Shown here: positions 16,129 through 24,939 of the stretch, piece by piece
Numbering within the stretch: position 1 is the first letter of the stretch
How the letters are laid out: each line of letters begins with the position of its first letter
Virus record (IMG/VR): IMGVR_UViG_3300047563_000187
Location: 62,001-126,000 of that record
DNA length: 64,000 nt
Strand: one strand, 5' to 3'
From: a virus
Translations under genes and position numbers: made by a program
Notes under the pieces: generated by a model
The model's input: only the letters and a program-made list of their open reading frames with translations
What the model was told of the DNA's origin: nothing
Database searches by the model: none

Positions 16129-16563
16129 ATGAACTTCAACAGTCTGTTTGAACTCCTGATCGGCGATACCAGCCATGACGGACACGGCCAGGTCAGCTGC
16201 TACGCATACCAATGGGTGGGTGATATGGCAGATCTGGACTACGACTCTGCAAGCGAGGCTTTCGAGAACCTCCTGGCTCTGGGGCGTAACATCATGTCTA
16301 TCCCGAAAAACATGATCTACGAGAAGTACATCCCTGAGGCCTACTACTCCAAGATTCTGGAGTATGCCGAGCAGTTCAACCCTGATCTCGTAGAACACAT
16401 CAAGGGTGAGTGTGAGATCATATCTGGTAACGTGAACCTGCATGAAGATGCCTATCTGAGCATCATGCTGGCCATCGCTACTGTGGGCTACGGGAGTCCT
16501 CTCCCGATCAAGTCTGTCGAGATCCCAGCTATTGACCTGGGTGGATACGACATTCTGGCGTAA
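16129..16563 (+). CDS. DGHG-family protein, paralogue 3
   Basis: The 144-residue third copy has IGDTSHDGHGQVS near residues 11-23, the hydrophobic AYLSIMLAIATVGYGSPLP segment and the end LGGYDILA. It is followed by a terminator. It is the shortest of the three and lacks the N-terminal dozen residues of copy 2. Confidence 0.65.
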   Translation: MNFNSLFELLIGDTSHDGHGQVSCYAYQWVGDMADLDYDSASEAFENLLALGRNIMSIPKNMIYEKYIPEAYYSKILEYAEQFNPDLVEHIKGECEIISGNVNLHEDAYLSIMLAIATVGYGSPLPIKSVEIPAIDLGGYDILA

Positions 16564-16568
16564 CTGAT

Positions 16569-16592
16569 AGAGGGCTCAACGGCCCTCTTTCT
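16569..16592 (+). terminator. Terminator after the DGHG array
   Basis: AGAGGGC-TCAACG-GCCCTCT followed by TTCTT. Confidence 0.75.
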
Positions 16593-16601
16593 TGGTATAA
16601 G
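16593..16601 (+). promoter_or_regulatory. Candidate extended -10 promoter for the Nudix gene
   Basis: TGGTATAAG directly after the terminator and 50 bases before the Nudix gene, of the same form as the elements at 714 and 9887. Confidence 0.45.
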
Positions 16602-16650
16602 TACCTTGGAGTCGATGAGATCGACCTAATCATAACTAAAAGAGGCTATT

Positions 16651-17370
16651 ATGAAATTTCATCTGTACGTACCTGTGGAAGAAGAAGGTAAAGAGCCGCC
16701 TACCCGCATCCGTACCTTGATCGGTCAGATGCACCTGGCTGGTCACACCTTCTGCTCAGAAGTAGGAGATACTGCTGACGGCTCTATCACCTTCCATCAG
16801 TTCACCGATGTAGAAGATCCGGCATGCACCCTGTTCTTCATGACACTCGAGAACAAATACGGCAAGTTCCTGTGTGACTCTACCGTTACTAGCTATCCCC
16901 TGCTCATGCAGTGGATCGACGAGTGCTTCGTAGAGCCTCAAGGCCTTGGTGCTGCTCTGTATGTCCTGTTCAGCCCGAACAAAGGCTTCGCCATGCTGAT
17001 GAGCGAGAAGCGTGGCCTCACTTTCCCGGGTGGTAAGATCGAAGAAGGGGAGGAACCCTACGAGGCGTGTATCAGGGAGGTGATGGAGGAGACTGGTATG
17101 ATTGCCAAGATCCATCCCAAAGCATCCTTCCAGATGATGTGTGGTACATGCCGGTGCCACGTACATGTCTGCATCGAGGATAGTGCAGAGGTTCTTCCAA
17201 ATGAGTTCGGTCCTCAACCTGAATTCGCTCATGAAGGTAAGGGCGTTTGGAATCCGTACACTCTTCCGAGCAAGTACTGTGGGTTCAACGAGCGGGTATA
17301 TCAGACCGTTCTGTCTATGGCTGGCATCTGGGGTCACGTACGTGAGCATGGAATCACAGCTGCTGACTGA
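16651..17370 (+). CDS. Nudix hydrolase
   Basis: The 239-residue protein contains a complete Nudix box at residues 127-149: GGKIEEG then EACIREVMEETG, fitting G-x5-E-x7-REUxEExGU. The helix coordinates magnesium for cleavage of a nucleoside diphosphate bond. The N-terminal 100 residues are outside the usual Nudix domain and unrecognised. The C-terminal part has a Cys-rich beta segment (MMCGTCRCHVHVC). The substrate cannot be told from sequence; phage Nudix enzymes act on nucleotide sugars, NAD-type compounds or damaged dNTPs. Confidence 0.88.
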   Translation: MKFHLYVPVEEEGKEPPTRIRTLIGQMHLAGHTFCSEVGDTADGSITFHQFTDVEDPACTLFFMTLENKYGKFLCDSTVTSYPLLMQWIDECFVEPQGLGAALYVLFSPNKGFAMLMSEKRGLTFPGGKIEEGEEPYEACIREVMEETGMIAKIHPKASFQMMCGTCRCHVHVCIEDSAEVLPNEFGPQPEFAHEGKGVWNPYTLPSKYCGFNERVYQTVLSMAGIWGHVREHGITAAD

Positions 17371-17566
17371 GATTCGTCTCGGGATAGCTCTAGGCGGTCG
17401 TCCTAAGGTGATCGTCGCCAACTTGGCCAAAAGCGGGAGGTATCCCGCTTCTGCCCTTCTCATCGGACTCTTGAAGTCCAAGCATCCAGAACAGATCGTG
17501 GAGGAGCTCATACCTGCACACGATCAAGCACTCCAGGAGGAGAAATGCAGTCTGTTAATGATTTAG
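17348..17566 (+). CDS. Small hypothetical protein
   Basis: A 72-residue protein starting at ATG 17348 within the last codons of the Nudix gene. It is helical and basic in the centre, with no recognised motif. The ribosome site is weak, so translation is probably coupled. It overlaps the next gene by 22 bases. Confidence 0.45.
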   Translation: MESQLLTEIRLGIALGGRPKVIVANLAKSGRYPASALLIGLLKSKHPEQIVEELIPAHDQALQEEKCSLLMI

Positions 17567-17757
17567 TGATGTCGTATGACGAGATGAACGCCATGGTAGG
17601 CGAGATGCTCAAGAAGAAAGGTTTCATAGGTCCAGGTAACTCTGTCGCCGTCAATGTGTTGACAGTAGATCGTCACCAAGGTGAGGGGTTCAAGCTGCGG
17701 GTCTCTGTAACGACTCCAGACGTCCCTGAGAAGCCAGAGGGGCCTATCTCGCGGTAA
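17545..17757 (+). CDS. Small hypothetical protein
   Basis: The 70-residue product starts at ATG 17545 with a strong AGGAGGAG site. It has a helical acidic first half and a beta-rich Val/Pro-rich second half. No family is known. It is last before the operon terminator. Confidence 0.6.
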   Translation: MQSVNDLVMSYDEMNAMVGEMLKKKGFIGPGNSVAVNVLTVDRHQGEGFKLRVSVTTPDVPEKPEGPISR

Positions 17758-17806
17758 CCATATTGCCGAACTCTCAGAATCGCTCCTAGAGCGTCTGAGA
17801 GCGTCT

Positions 17807-17831
17807 GAGGGGGCGTTGCACCCCCTCTTTT
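17807..17831. terminator. Terminator between convergent units
   Basis: GAGGGGG then a 7-base loop then CCCCCTC and TTTTA. Just before it, GCGTCTGAGA and GCGTCTGAGG form a 10-base direct repeat. Confidence 0.8.
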
Positions 17832-18120
17832 AGCCTACGTTCACATTCCCAGAGCACCCCCCGGCAATCTTATCTCCGCATCCACAAGAACTTCCCATCT
17901 TTGCCAACGGTTTCCCGTTAACGAAGACGGTTCCAGACCCTGCAGATACAGTTACGGCGTGCGGAGGGTTATCCGGCTTGCTGTGACTGACAGAGTTATG
18001 ACCTACAGTTACTGCTCCGACACCATTGATATTGACGTTAGGAGAGCAATCAGGGATGGATACGGGTGGGAATCCATCATGACCTGCTGTAGTACACCCT
18101 TTTTTAGCTGCTGCTGCCAT
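17830..18120 (-). CDS. PAAR-type spike tip protein
   Basis: The 96-residue protein is Gly/Cys/His-rich with the PAAR layout: GHDGFPP, NVNINGVGAVTVGH, AVTVSAGSGTVFVNGKPLAKMGS, a CGCGD cluster, and NVNVG at the end. PAAR proteins form a metal-bound cone that sharpens the spike of contractile tails. It lies directly after the spike gene, as expected. Conserved His and Cys residues would bind zinc or iron. Confidence 0.85.
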   Translation of the reverse strand: MAAAAKKGCTTAGHDGFPPVSIPDCSPNVNINGVGAVTVGHNSVSHSKPDNPPHAVTVSAGSGTVFVNGKPLAKMGSSCGCGDKIAGGCSGNVNVG

Positions 18121-18129
18121 ATCTACTCC

Positions 18130-19245
18130 TTAGTTCAGGTTGATAGTCGATGCTTTCACGTCAAAGGAACCGCCTGCGTTGAACTTCACGTTACCGGATG
18201 CATTAAATTGCATATCCCCGGATGTGGTGACTGTAAGCTTGCCATTGGTGTTTGCATCGATAACCACAGCACCATTGGAGTTAATTCTGATTCCCCGCTT
18301 GTCGATGTCGACTTTCCAGTTTGTTCCGACATCCAGGTGGATAGAGGTTTCGTCCATCTTATAGTAAGAGGTGTCTCCTCCATGGACTTTGATAGAGGCG
18401 ATATTCTCCGCACGGATCTCTTCCATCCGGCTAGATCCTCCTGCGTTCTGGGAAAGTACTCTGACACGACCTGTAATAAACTTCTCAGTGGTGCGTCTAA
18501 GAGCGTTGGCGGCATCATAGAGATATTCTCTGAAGTAGGATCCGTCATCTGCAGCACTAGATCCAGCACCTGCTGTCGCGTATCCCTTTCCGATAGACTC
18601 CCCTGCTTGAGCCATTCCTTCAAAGCGTTTGACGGTTGCTCTCTCACTTCTCGAATCGGCTTGAGATCGATATAGCTCGTAAACGGAGAATAGTTTTCCA
18701 CGTGTGCTTACCTTGTAAGTTGCGTCCATATCCGTGAAGAGCTCGTAGTTACGAGACACTACGCGAACCAAGTCTCCTAGCTTAGAGACGATGATCTGAG
18801 ACATGGAGGAGGACTTAAGGATGGCCGTACCAGATCTCAGCAATGCGATGATACCACCCATCTTGTTGGATAGCACGCGGTCACCTGGACGTACATCTTG
18901 AGGATTCTTGCGGTCACCCTTGATCCCGTTACTCTTCATAGGAGAGTAGTCGGCGATGTCAGGAGTTGCCGATGCGGCACCCTTAATGCCGGGCATTGGG
19001 ACGTCACCAACAGATGCTACCGGTAGGTATCCGGTAATGTAGAAACTGCCGTTTCTCTGCTCGATTTGAACCTCATCACCTTCGGATGGGATCGATACGT
19101 CTGAACTGGAGGGGGACATCCAGCGAACGTTGGAGATAGGACGTCTATCTCGAGTCAGGCATTTGCACACACTACGCTGAACGTCTACGGCGATTACCGT
19201 AGCTTCATTCGTGCTGCTTACGTCAGGTTTGCTTTGTCCGAACAT
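18130..19245 (-). CDS. Baseplate central spike protein (gp5/gpV-like)
   Basis: The 371-residue protein has an OB-fold-like region near residues 55-75 (EGDEVQIEQRNGSFYITGY). It ends in a repetitive beta-helix at about 300-371, with INSNGAVVIDANTNGKLTV, TTSGDMQFNASGNV and KFNAGG as successive rungs. That is the architecture of contractile-tail spikes that pierce the outer membrane. A PAAR tip gene follows ten bases downstream. No lysozyme domain is visible. The middle (130-290) is unassigned. Confidence 0.78.
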   Translation of the reverse strand: MFGQSKPDVSSTNEATVIAVDVQRSVCKCLTRDRRPISNVRWMSPSSSDVSIPSEGDEVQIEQRNGSFYITGYLPVASVGDVPMPGIKGAASATPDIADYSPMKSNGIKGDRKNPQDVRPGDRVLSNKMGGIIALLRSGTAILKSSSMSQIIVSKLGDLVRVVSRNYELFTDMDATYKVSTRGKLFSVYELYRSQADSRSERATVKRFEGMAQAGESIGKGYATAGAGSSAADDGSYFREYLYDAANALRRTTEKFITGRVRVLSQNAGGSSRMEEIRAENIASIKVHGGDTSYYKMDETSIHLDVGTNWKVDIDKRGIRINSNGAVVIDANTNGKLTVTTSGDMQFNASGNVKFNAGGSFDVKASTINLN

Positions 19246-19260
19246 GATTACTCCAAACTA

Positions 19261-19285
19261 GAAGGGCCCCGAAGGGCCCTATCTT
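19261..19285. terminator. Hairpin after the tail tube gene
   Basis: AGGGCCC-CGA-AGGGCCCT stem with T-rich sequence on the plus-strand side; termination on the minus strand would rest on a weak T run. Confidence 0.55.
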
Positions 19286-19987
19286 TTAGCGAAGGTCGAC
19301 TGGGACAACCCGGTCGAATTCGATCGATAGACTTTCCGCGATCACCGGAGACTGGCTCTGAACGTTGAACTGGAAGTTCGACATCATGCAGTATTCCAGG
19401 TACGCAGCACCCAGGATCTTACCACGCAGGCCTACGTTGCCTTGAGCACCCTTGGTCTTGAACAGCAGCAACATACCGAACGGCACGCCGAGAGCTTCGG
19501 AGTCCAGGTTCATGTAGAAGTTGTTCACGCCAGGAGCCTTAGTACCACCTGCGTTAACAGTGTACTTGCCATCTTCCATACCTGCAATCAGGTTAGGAGT
19601 CACGGACTCTTGGGTCAGTACCTTCATCAGGTTTTGCTGATCCGCAAGCATAGCTTGGATCTGCATCTGATGCATGGTCTTACCGCGTGTGAAGAAGCTA
19701 CGGTTAGAACCGATCTCGAACAGACGTTGCAGCTGGGCAGAAGAGCCGAAGCTGAAGCCGTCGATCAGACCGATCGGGTGAAGCTTCTTGGTATCCTTGC
19801 CGATACCAGTGAAACGTGCAGGGCCTCCGAACACCAAAGTGGTGTCTGGAGTAGCGGAACCTTGACTGAAACGCTCAAGACCGTCGCCAGAGGCGAGGTT
19901 GTTGATGTATTCACCCTTCCAGTCCCAACCCGCAGATAGGCCTTCAGTCTGGGTGACGATGCCTAGTGCGTCTTTTGGTGTACTCAT
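19286..19987 (-). CDS. Tail tube protein (probable)
   Basis: A 233-residue beta-rich protein placed between sheath and spike genes. The C-terminus (NFQFNVQSQSPVIAESLSIEF) has the alternating pattern common to tube proteins. Size and place fit a tail tube subunit; no diagnostic motif is visible. A tape measure gene is not found beside it, which is unusual for a myovirus tail module. Confidence 0.6.
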   Translation of the reverse strand: MSTPKDALGIVTQTEGLSAGWDWKGEYINNLASGDGLERFSQGSATPDTTLVFGGPARFTGIGKDTKKLHPIGLIDGFSFGSSAQLQRLFEIGSNRSFFTRGKTMHQMQIQAMLADQQNLMKVLTQESVTPNLIAGMEDGKYTVNAGGTKAPGVNNFYMNLDSEALGVPFGMLLLFKTKGAQGNVGLRGKILGAAYLEYCMMSNFQFNVQSQSPVIAESLSIEFDRVVPVDLR

Positions 19988-20041
19988 TTAATCTCTCCTA
20001 TCTAGACAGTGAGAGCAGTCCGCCCTCTACTGTTGATGATT

Positions 20042-20539
20042 TTAAGCTGATCTGTATTTCCGAAGCTGATCTTCAAGCTCTACGTGCCGTTTAAACGCTT
20101 TTCCATGGGCGTATAGCTGAGCACCCTTCAAAGCTAAGCCACCTACAAGTGCAGATTTACCTACGGCTTTCCCCACACTCTTAAGGGTGGGTTTTGACTT
20201 AAAGGCTGTGTGAAGTGCTCCGCCTAATGCCCCGCCAGCAATGGCCCCGTGGGTAAAACCGCTAACCTTGTGGTCATCTAGCCGCTTCAGATCACGTGCT
20301 CTATCTGCAAGTTCGCTTTCTGCTACCCCTTCGTGGAAGTCAGCAGGTAACCCAGTCTTAGCCAAAATAGCCTTATGAGCTTTATGACTAGCCTGATAGT
20401 GCCCTGTTTGAGCCTTAGCTACCTCGTGGATAGACGTGTACTTCTTATGGTTACGCTTATGATCTAACGCCTCGTATTCCTTGGCGTGATGAGTTCTCTG
20501 ATCATACAGCTCCCCAGCGATCTTCAGTAATCCACTCAT
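20042..20539 (-). CDS. LLK-A family small protein 1 (Gly-rich hairpin)
   Basis: A 165-residue basic protein starting MSGLLKIAGEL, the same opening as three adjacent genes. It is rich in His and Lys in its first half and has Gly-rich hydrophobic stretches at about 95-140 (GAIAGGALGGALHTAF). It may associate with membrane or line the virion. It overlaps the preceding small gene by four bases. Confidence 0.6.
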   Translation of the reverse strand: MSGLLKIAGELYDQRTHHAKEYEALDHKRNHKKYTSIHEVAKAQTGHYQASHKAHKAILAKTGLPADFHEGVAESELADRARDLKRLDDHKVSGFTHGAIAGGALGGALHTAFKSKPTLKSVGKAVGKSALVGGLALKGAQLYAHGKAFKRHVELEDQLRKYRSA

Positions 20540-20685
20540 TTCTTGTGTTCCTTTTTCTGCTTGCGGCGTTTAACTGCATGCTCGCCACCTGATACTGCCA
20601 GGTTGAAGGCCTCATCTGCATAATCTTTATGGCCATTGTGGTGCTTCATATGCAGATGCTTAGCGAGCTTCAATAGGCCGTTCAT
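20536..20685 (-). CDS. LLK-A family small protein 2
   Basis: A 49-residue protein opening MNGLLKLAKHL and otherwise very rich in His and Lys, ending in a Lys-rich tail. It overlaps both neighbours by four bases (ATGA). It lacks the Gly-rich hydrophobic part of its relatives, so it may be a shortened copy. A small nucleic-acid-binding or internal virion protein is possible. Confidence 0.6.
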   Translation of the reverse strand: MNGLLKLAKHLHMKHHNGHKDYADEAFNLAVSGGEHAVKRRKQKKEHKK

Positions 20686-20981
20686 TTCTTGTGGCTAGCC
20701 TTAGCGGTATCGTACTCAGCGGTGGCTTTAGCGAGGTTCTTTGCGGCACGCTGCTTGTTCAAGTGGCCGCCGGCAACCCCGCCACCTATTAACGCCCCCA
20801 GGAACATATTCTTGGAGAGCTTTTTAGTCAGTCTAGGGGCTAGTAGATCTACGCCTGCAACGGTTCCTACACCAGCAGCTGTACCGACAAATCTAGCATG
20901 CTTGTTAGCATTCTCTGCTTGGTTTTTGGCGTGACGCTTAATAAATAGCTCGGAAGCGGCAATCTTCAATAGTGCATTCAT
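20682..20981 (-). CDS. LLK-A family small protein 3 (Gly-rich hairpin)
   Basis: A 99-residue protein opening MNALLKIAASEL, with Gly/Ala-rich hydrophobic segments at about 29-45 (FVGTAAGVGTVAGVDLL) and 55-72. ATG 20981 is chosen for its AGAGGA site. The layout, a short amphipathic start followed by a glycine-zipper hairpin, is shared with the gene at 21020. Confidence 0.6.
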   Translation of the reverse strand: MNALLKIAASELFIKRHAKNQAENANKHARFVGTAAGVGTVAGVDLLAPRLTKKLSKNMFLGALIGGGVAGGHLNKQRAAKNLAKATAEYDTAKASHKK

Positions 20982-21019
20982 TAGAACCAATCCTCTTCTC
21001 TAAACATATAAGCCGTTCA

Positions 21020-21334
21020 TTAGCCTTGCTTAATCTTCTTAAGGATATAGCGGTGCTCCGCATCCTTATAAGCAGCATCTGCTTTCTTTACCTTACGAGC
21101 GTTGTGAAGGTGAGCGGCAGCAGCCCCGAGGCCAGTACCTACACCTGCTCCGGAAAGAGGGCCTAGTCGTTTTACCGCTAGACCTGTGGCTCCGCCCACT
21201 AGGGCACCAGCCAAAGATCCCTTGACGATACTGCCCTTACGTTCAGCTTGAGCCTTATGCTTATCCGACGCGGCATGAATCATATCTAGATCTTCGGCTG
21301 ATAATTGATATGCGAGTTTAAGTAGAGTGTTCAT
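21020..21334 (-). CDS. LLK-A family small protein 4 (Gly-rich hairpin)
   Basis: A 104-residue protein opening MNTLLKLAYQL, with a Gly-rich hydrophobic hairpin at about 38-78 (GALVGGATGLAV and GAGVGTGLGAAAA) and a basic tail. It is the first of four related genes after the sheath gene and terminator. Glycine-zipper hairpins of this type occur in pore-forming or membrane-inserted virion proteins; the role here is unknown. Confidence 0.6.
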   Translation of the reverse strand: MNTLLKLAYQLSAEDLDMIHAASDKHKAQAERKGSIVKGSLAGALVGGATGLAVKRLGPLSGAGVGTGLGAAAAHLHNARKVKKADAAYKDAEHRYILKKIKQG

Positions 21335-21349
21335 GATCTCTCCTATCAG

Positions 21350-21371
21350 AAAGGGCCCCGAAGGGCCCTTT
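21350..21371. terminator. Terminator after the tail sheath gene
   Basis: AAAGGGCCC-CG-AAGGGCCCTTT stem immediately after the sheath stop. Confidence 0.75.
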
Positions 21372-21374
21372 GGG

Positions 21375-23438
21375 TTAGATAACCAGCTGAACGTCGTTGT
21401 AGTTGTTCGGAGATACGATCTCCGTCTTGATACGAACGTCGATGGTGTCCTTGTTGGTGGCGTTTTGCTCCAACTTCTGGATCTCGTAGGAGATCAGAGG
21501 GGCACCGATCTTCGGCAGCTTTTGGGTTAGCAGGTTCTCGGATGCCGAGATGATGGTCTGACGGATAGTAGTCAGAGTATCCTCGGTGATGTTCCACTGA
21601 CCGATGAAGTCGTCCAGCAGGTCGTGGTAGAAGTAGGACAGGTAGTCCCAGTTCTTGACCTTCAGGATTTCACGGTACTCAAGAACGCTCATGTCCGTGG
21701 TCAGCTCGTGACGGCAGTAAGGCATGCCACCCTGAGTGTCCTGTACGAACAAGCAGGTACCAGCACCAGCCATCAGGTTCAGCTCTTCACGAGTGAAGTA
21801 GTAGTTGGACAGGGACAGGTCGTCGATGCCTACTACGCCGATGTTGGTGAAGCCTTGCTGTACTGGGAAACCAGCAACCATACCTGCGATACCGCAAGCC
21901 AGGTAGTAGCCTGGCAGGTACTTCATGACACCGCCGATCTTGATGCCAACTTTCGGAGGCATTACGTGAACGACACGGTTGGACTTGAAGTTTTCGCTGG
22001 TAGCAGCAACACGTTCAGCCTGCTGACGACGGCTCAGATCACGACGTACGTAGTAAGTAGTGTTCTGGGCTACCGGTACAACTTCTTTCAGTTGGACCAT
22101 GGTGTTGTTCAGTGCACGAACGACAGTGAACTCACCCTTAGCAGCGTCATCTGTCCCTGTAGAGATGACTACCTTGTCACCGGCCTGGATCTTGTCAGAG
22201 ATGAACTGAGCACCCTTGTCTTCCAGTACTGCAGAGCCGTCATCACCCTTGATGATGTGAGCGGTTTCAGTAGCCGGCTTGTCCTCAGGACGGCGGGCAC
22301 CGATGTAGTCGAACTCCGGCAGAGCGGTGTTCACGATGGCCATACGCCACATTGCTTCTACAGGCTGGGACAGCTGCACGCAGTGTGCCTTCAGCATGTT
22401 GGCAATGTTGATGTCCTGGTTCAGAGCTACCAGGCAGTAAACCTTCTCGGTTTCGATCAGGTCAAGAGCCTTGCTGTAACCTTCAGCGTCATCACTTTCT
22501 ACCGCTAGAGCACGGATAGAAGTGGTGGTGTTCTGCTGAGCGATGGAGACGCCCAGGGACAGCGGGTTCAGCTCGGAAGCCACGCCCAGCTTGCCAGTAC
22601 GATCGGATGGATCGTTGATGGTCAGCAGGGTGCTCACGGTATCCAGACGCTGTGCACGGTAGCCTACGTAGGTCTCGATCACGTCGTAACCAGTGGTTTC
22701 TGACGGTGCACGGAACACGTAGTCAGACGGGTTAGCAGCGTTCGGGAACGGACGTGCGGTACGAGACAAGGTGACCTTGGCAACCGCATCTTGGATGTGG
22801 TTGAAGGACAGGTACTGCTTGTCCACCTGCAGGAAGTCGAAGGTGTGGTAGATCTTGAAGGTAGCCAGCAGCGGAGTGTTGTCTACGTAATCGATCGGGT
22901 TAGCCACACGCAGATACTTCTTGCCGTTAGCAGACTCGACACCAACTACGATAGTGGTGTAGGTCTTGGCAGTAGTCTCAACGATTACCAGGTCGCCGGC
23001 ACGTACGTGAGCACCGCGGTTGCCTGGGAGGGCAGCGGTAGGATCATACTCGGTGTCACCGAACTTGGAACCAGTCACCGGAATCTCAAACAGAGACTTA
23101 TCCACTTTGTCCTTGTTCTTCAACAGGTCGAAAGTGAACTCGTAGGTTTGAACCTGTGCGTTCTTCAGCAGAACTTCTACTTCCGCAGTCACGACCTTCT
23201 GGCCAGGGAAGGCGGTGGAGTCGTTCAGCGGCAGCTCGAAATCTGCAGTTGCTCCACTCCAGTTAGTGATGTCGATCGACTTGCTCTTAGTCAGAGAAGT
23301 AGAATCGGTCGGATCCGCCTTCACAATGTTGTAAAGAGGACCGATGATCACGGACTGGAGATCAGGAGTTGCGTTAGCTGCACCGCCAGCATTCTCAAGA
23401 ATCTGGTAGATGGCAACGCTGGGTTTTCTGTAAGCCAT
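21375..23438 (-). CDS. Tail sheath protein
   Basis: The 687-residue protein is the contractile sheath subunit. The N-terminus (MAYRKPSVAIYQILENAGG) and early segment with VIIGPLYNI are typical of sheath proteins. The C-terminal domain contains GIAGMVAGFPVQQGFTNIGVVG, a tail with ETYVG-type strands, and a final segment ending in EIVSPNNYNDVQLVI. Size is that of large-phage sheaths. It sits between neck genes and the tube gene. It has an AAGGAG site and few or none of the Lys-x-Ala motifs seen in capsid proteins. Confidence 0.85.
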   Translation of the reverse strand: MAYRKPSVAIYQILENAGGAANATPDLQSVIIGPLYNIVKADPTDSTSLTKSKSIDITNWSGATADFELPLNDSTAFPGQKVVTAEVEVLLKNAQVQTYEFTFDLLKNKDKVDKSLFEIPVTGSKFGDTEYDPTAALPGNRGAHVRAGDLVIVETTAKTYTTIVVGVESANGKKYLRVANPIDYVDNTPLLATFKIYHTFDFLQVDKQYLSFNHIQDAVAKVTLSRTARPFPNAANPSDYVFRAPSETTGYDVIETYVGYRAQRLDTVSTLLTINDPSDRTGKLGVASELNPLSLGVSIAQQNTTTSIRALAVESDDAEGYSKALDLIETEKVYCLVALNQDINIANMLKAHCVQLSQPVEAMWRMAIVNTALPEFDYIGARRPEDKPATETAHIIKGDDGSAVLEDKGAQFISDKIQAGDKVVISTGTDDAAKGEFTVVRALNNTMVQLKEVVPVAQNTTYYVRRDLSRRQQAERVAATSENFKSNRVVHVMPPKVGIKIGGVMKYLPGYYLACGIAGMVAGFPVQQGFTNIGVVGIDDLSLSNYYFTREELNLMAGAGTCLFVQDTQGGMPYCRHELTTDMSVLEYREILKVKNWDYLSYFYHDLLDDFIGQWNITEDTLTTIRQTIISASENLLTQKLPKIGAPLISYEIQKLEQNATNKDTIDVRIKTEIVSPNNYNDVQLVI

Positions 23439-23458
23439 GGATACTCCTTAGTCGCTTC

Positions 23459-24031
23459 TTAACTGGACTTCAGGTCCAGGAAGATATTCTTCAGACGGAA
23501 AGCATCGCTTTCAGTCATCCACCCGTCTTCAACTCGATACGGGATGGTTACCACTATTTTAAATTTCTCTTTGTCTTCTCTGTCCGGCATACACTCAGAC
23601 AATTGCATTTCACGAGCATAAGCTTGGAATCCAAAGTCGAGCTCCAGGTACGGTTTAGACCAAGAGATAAGAATTCTGACGAAATCGCCGATTACCTCGC
23701 AGGTTCCCTCGTTAGTGGCTTCGACGATGATCTGGATAGATCCGTCGATGTCCTGGCGTTTGATCCGTTGCTTCTCACTCTTCTCTCCTACTACCTCTTT
23801 GAGGTTCTCGGAGATTGAAGTCATCCGCTGCGTGACCATACCACGCTGTACGAGGATTCTCGGGAATTGCTGAACACCGTCACGAGAGTGGTAATCGTTG
23901 GCAGTGCCGATAACAATTTTACTCTTCTTTTCGTCAGGATCCCACTTGAGGTCATCAGGAGCGAACTCCCGAAAGAGACGCCGTAAGACGTCTCGAGTGA
24001 TAGTGGCTGTTGATAGCGGGTTGAATCGCAT
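23459..24031 (-). CDS. Tail terminator or neck protein (probable)
   Basis: A 190-residue mixed alpha/beta protein. Position just before the sheath gene and size fit a tail-completion (terminator) protein. Features include VLRRLFREFAPDD near the start and a beta-rich centre (SIQIIVEATNEGTCEVIGDFVRI, read in parts). No diagnostic motif. Confidence 0.5.
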   Translation of the reverse strand: MRFNPLSTATITRDVLRRLFREFAPDDLKWDPDEKKSKIVIGTANDYHSRDGVQQFPRILVQRGMVTQRMTSISENLKEVVGEKSEKQRIKRQDIDGSIQIIVEATNEGTCEVIGDFVRILISWSKPYLELDFGFQAYAREMQLSECMPDREDKEKFKIVVTIPYRVEDGWMTESDAFRLKNIFLDLKSS

Positions 24032-24040
24032 GATTGGTCC

Positions 24041-24937
24041 TTAAGAGTGCTGATGTGGAGGACGTGGTCGTAACTCCACCGTCTCTGCATTATGCAGCAG
24101 CTTGTTCTCGATTGATAGTCGTGGAAGCTCCACTAGCTGCATAATCTGTCTCAAGTGAGCAGTCATCATCTCAGTGTTCTGCAGGGCTTCTACACGGAAG
24201 ATCCGGTAGTCCGACAGACGGATGATGATGTCATGCGGCTGGATAGTCGGGTAGGCGATAGTCCATCCGATCAACCCGTTAGGTTCAAACTTACCGAAGT
24301 AGGTCAGCTTACGGTTGTCGTTGGTACTATCGTACTGCACAAGCGTCTTGATGCCAGTGTAGTAGCCGCCCACAAAGCTCGTCCCGTAGCACACTTCACA
24401 GTGATCTTTGACGATCTTCTCAGTGCGAGCATCCCAGCAGTTAGGGCAACGAGTACCGTAATCACGCTTACGGAACACGATGCTGGGGATGCCTGCAAAC
24501 TTATCCAGGAGAATCCATTCACGACGAATGATCTCGGACCAGCGAATGTGCTGCCATCTAGGCAAAGCACGCCCGATAGTCAGTGGTTGTGACTTGTAGA
24601 TCTTCCCATCAGACAGCATGGCTTGTACAACGAAGAACTCGCCACTGAATCTGGTGGAGTCTACAGTCTCACGCACTAGGTAGTGCGGATCACTTGTCGG
24701 CTCTGCGTTCACTTCTCGGAAAGGACCCTCTTCGGAGTTACCGATAAACACGGTGAACTTCGGATCAAGGGTCTTCCATTCTTCCGGGACTACCCACTCC
24801 AAGTAGATCGAATCGAACCACTTAGGCAGGAACTTCACGTCCATCCAGTACTCATCAACCTCCTGGCCAACGATCGTCTTCATCTCACGGTGATCGGAGA
24901 AGTTAATCCAATCGATAGACATTGGGTTTAAGAGCAT
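24041..24937 (-). CDS. Neck/connector protein with a zinc ribbon
   Basis: The 298-residue protein has an immunoglobulin-like beta-rich first half (residues about 40-125). A CPNC...CEVC zinc ribbon follows at C164, C167, C180 and C183. The latter half is beta-rich with YPTIQPHDIIIRLSDYRIFRVE. The position among neck genes and this layout suggest a head-tail connector or neck fibre. ATG 24937 follows CGGAGG. The zinc site is unusual in a neck protein and may stabilise it in place of a disulphide. Confidence 0.55.
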   Translation of the reverse strand: MLLNPMSIDWINFSDHREMKTIVGQEVDEYWMDVKFLPKWFDSIYLEWVVPEEWKTLDPKFTVFIGNSEEGPFREVNAEPTSDPHYLVRETVDSTRFSGEFFVVQAMLSDGKIYKSQPLTIGRALPRWQHIRWSEIIRREWILLDKFAGIPSIVFRKRDYGTRCPNCWDARTEKIVKDHCEVCYGTSFVGGYYTGIKTLVQYDSTNDNRKLTYFGKFEPNGLIGWTIAYPTIQPHDIIIRLSDYRIFRVEALQNTEMMTAHLRQIMQLVELPRLSIENKLLHNAETVELRPRPPHQHS

Positions 24938-24939
24938 GA

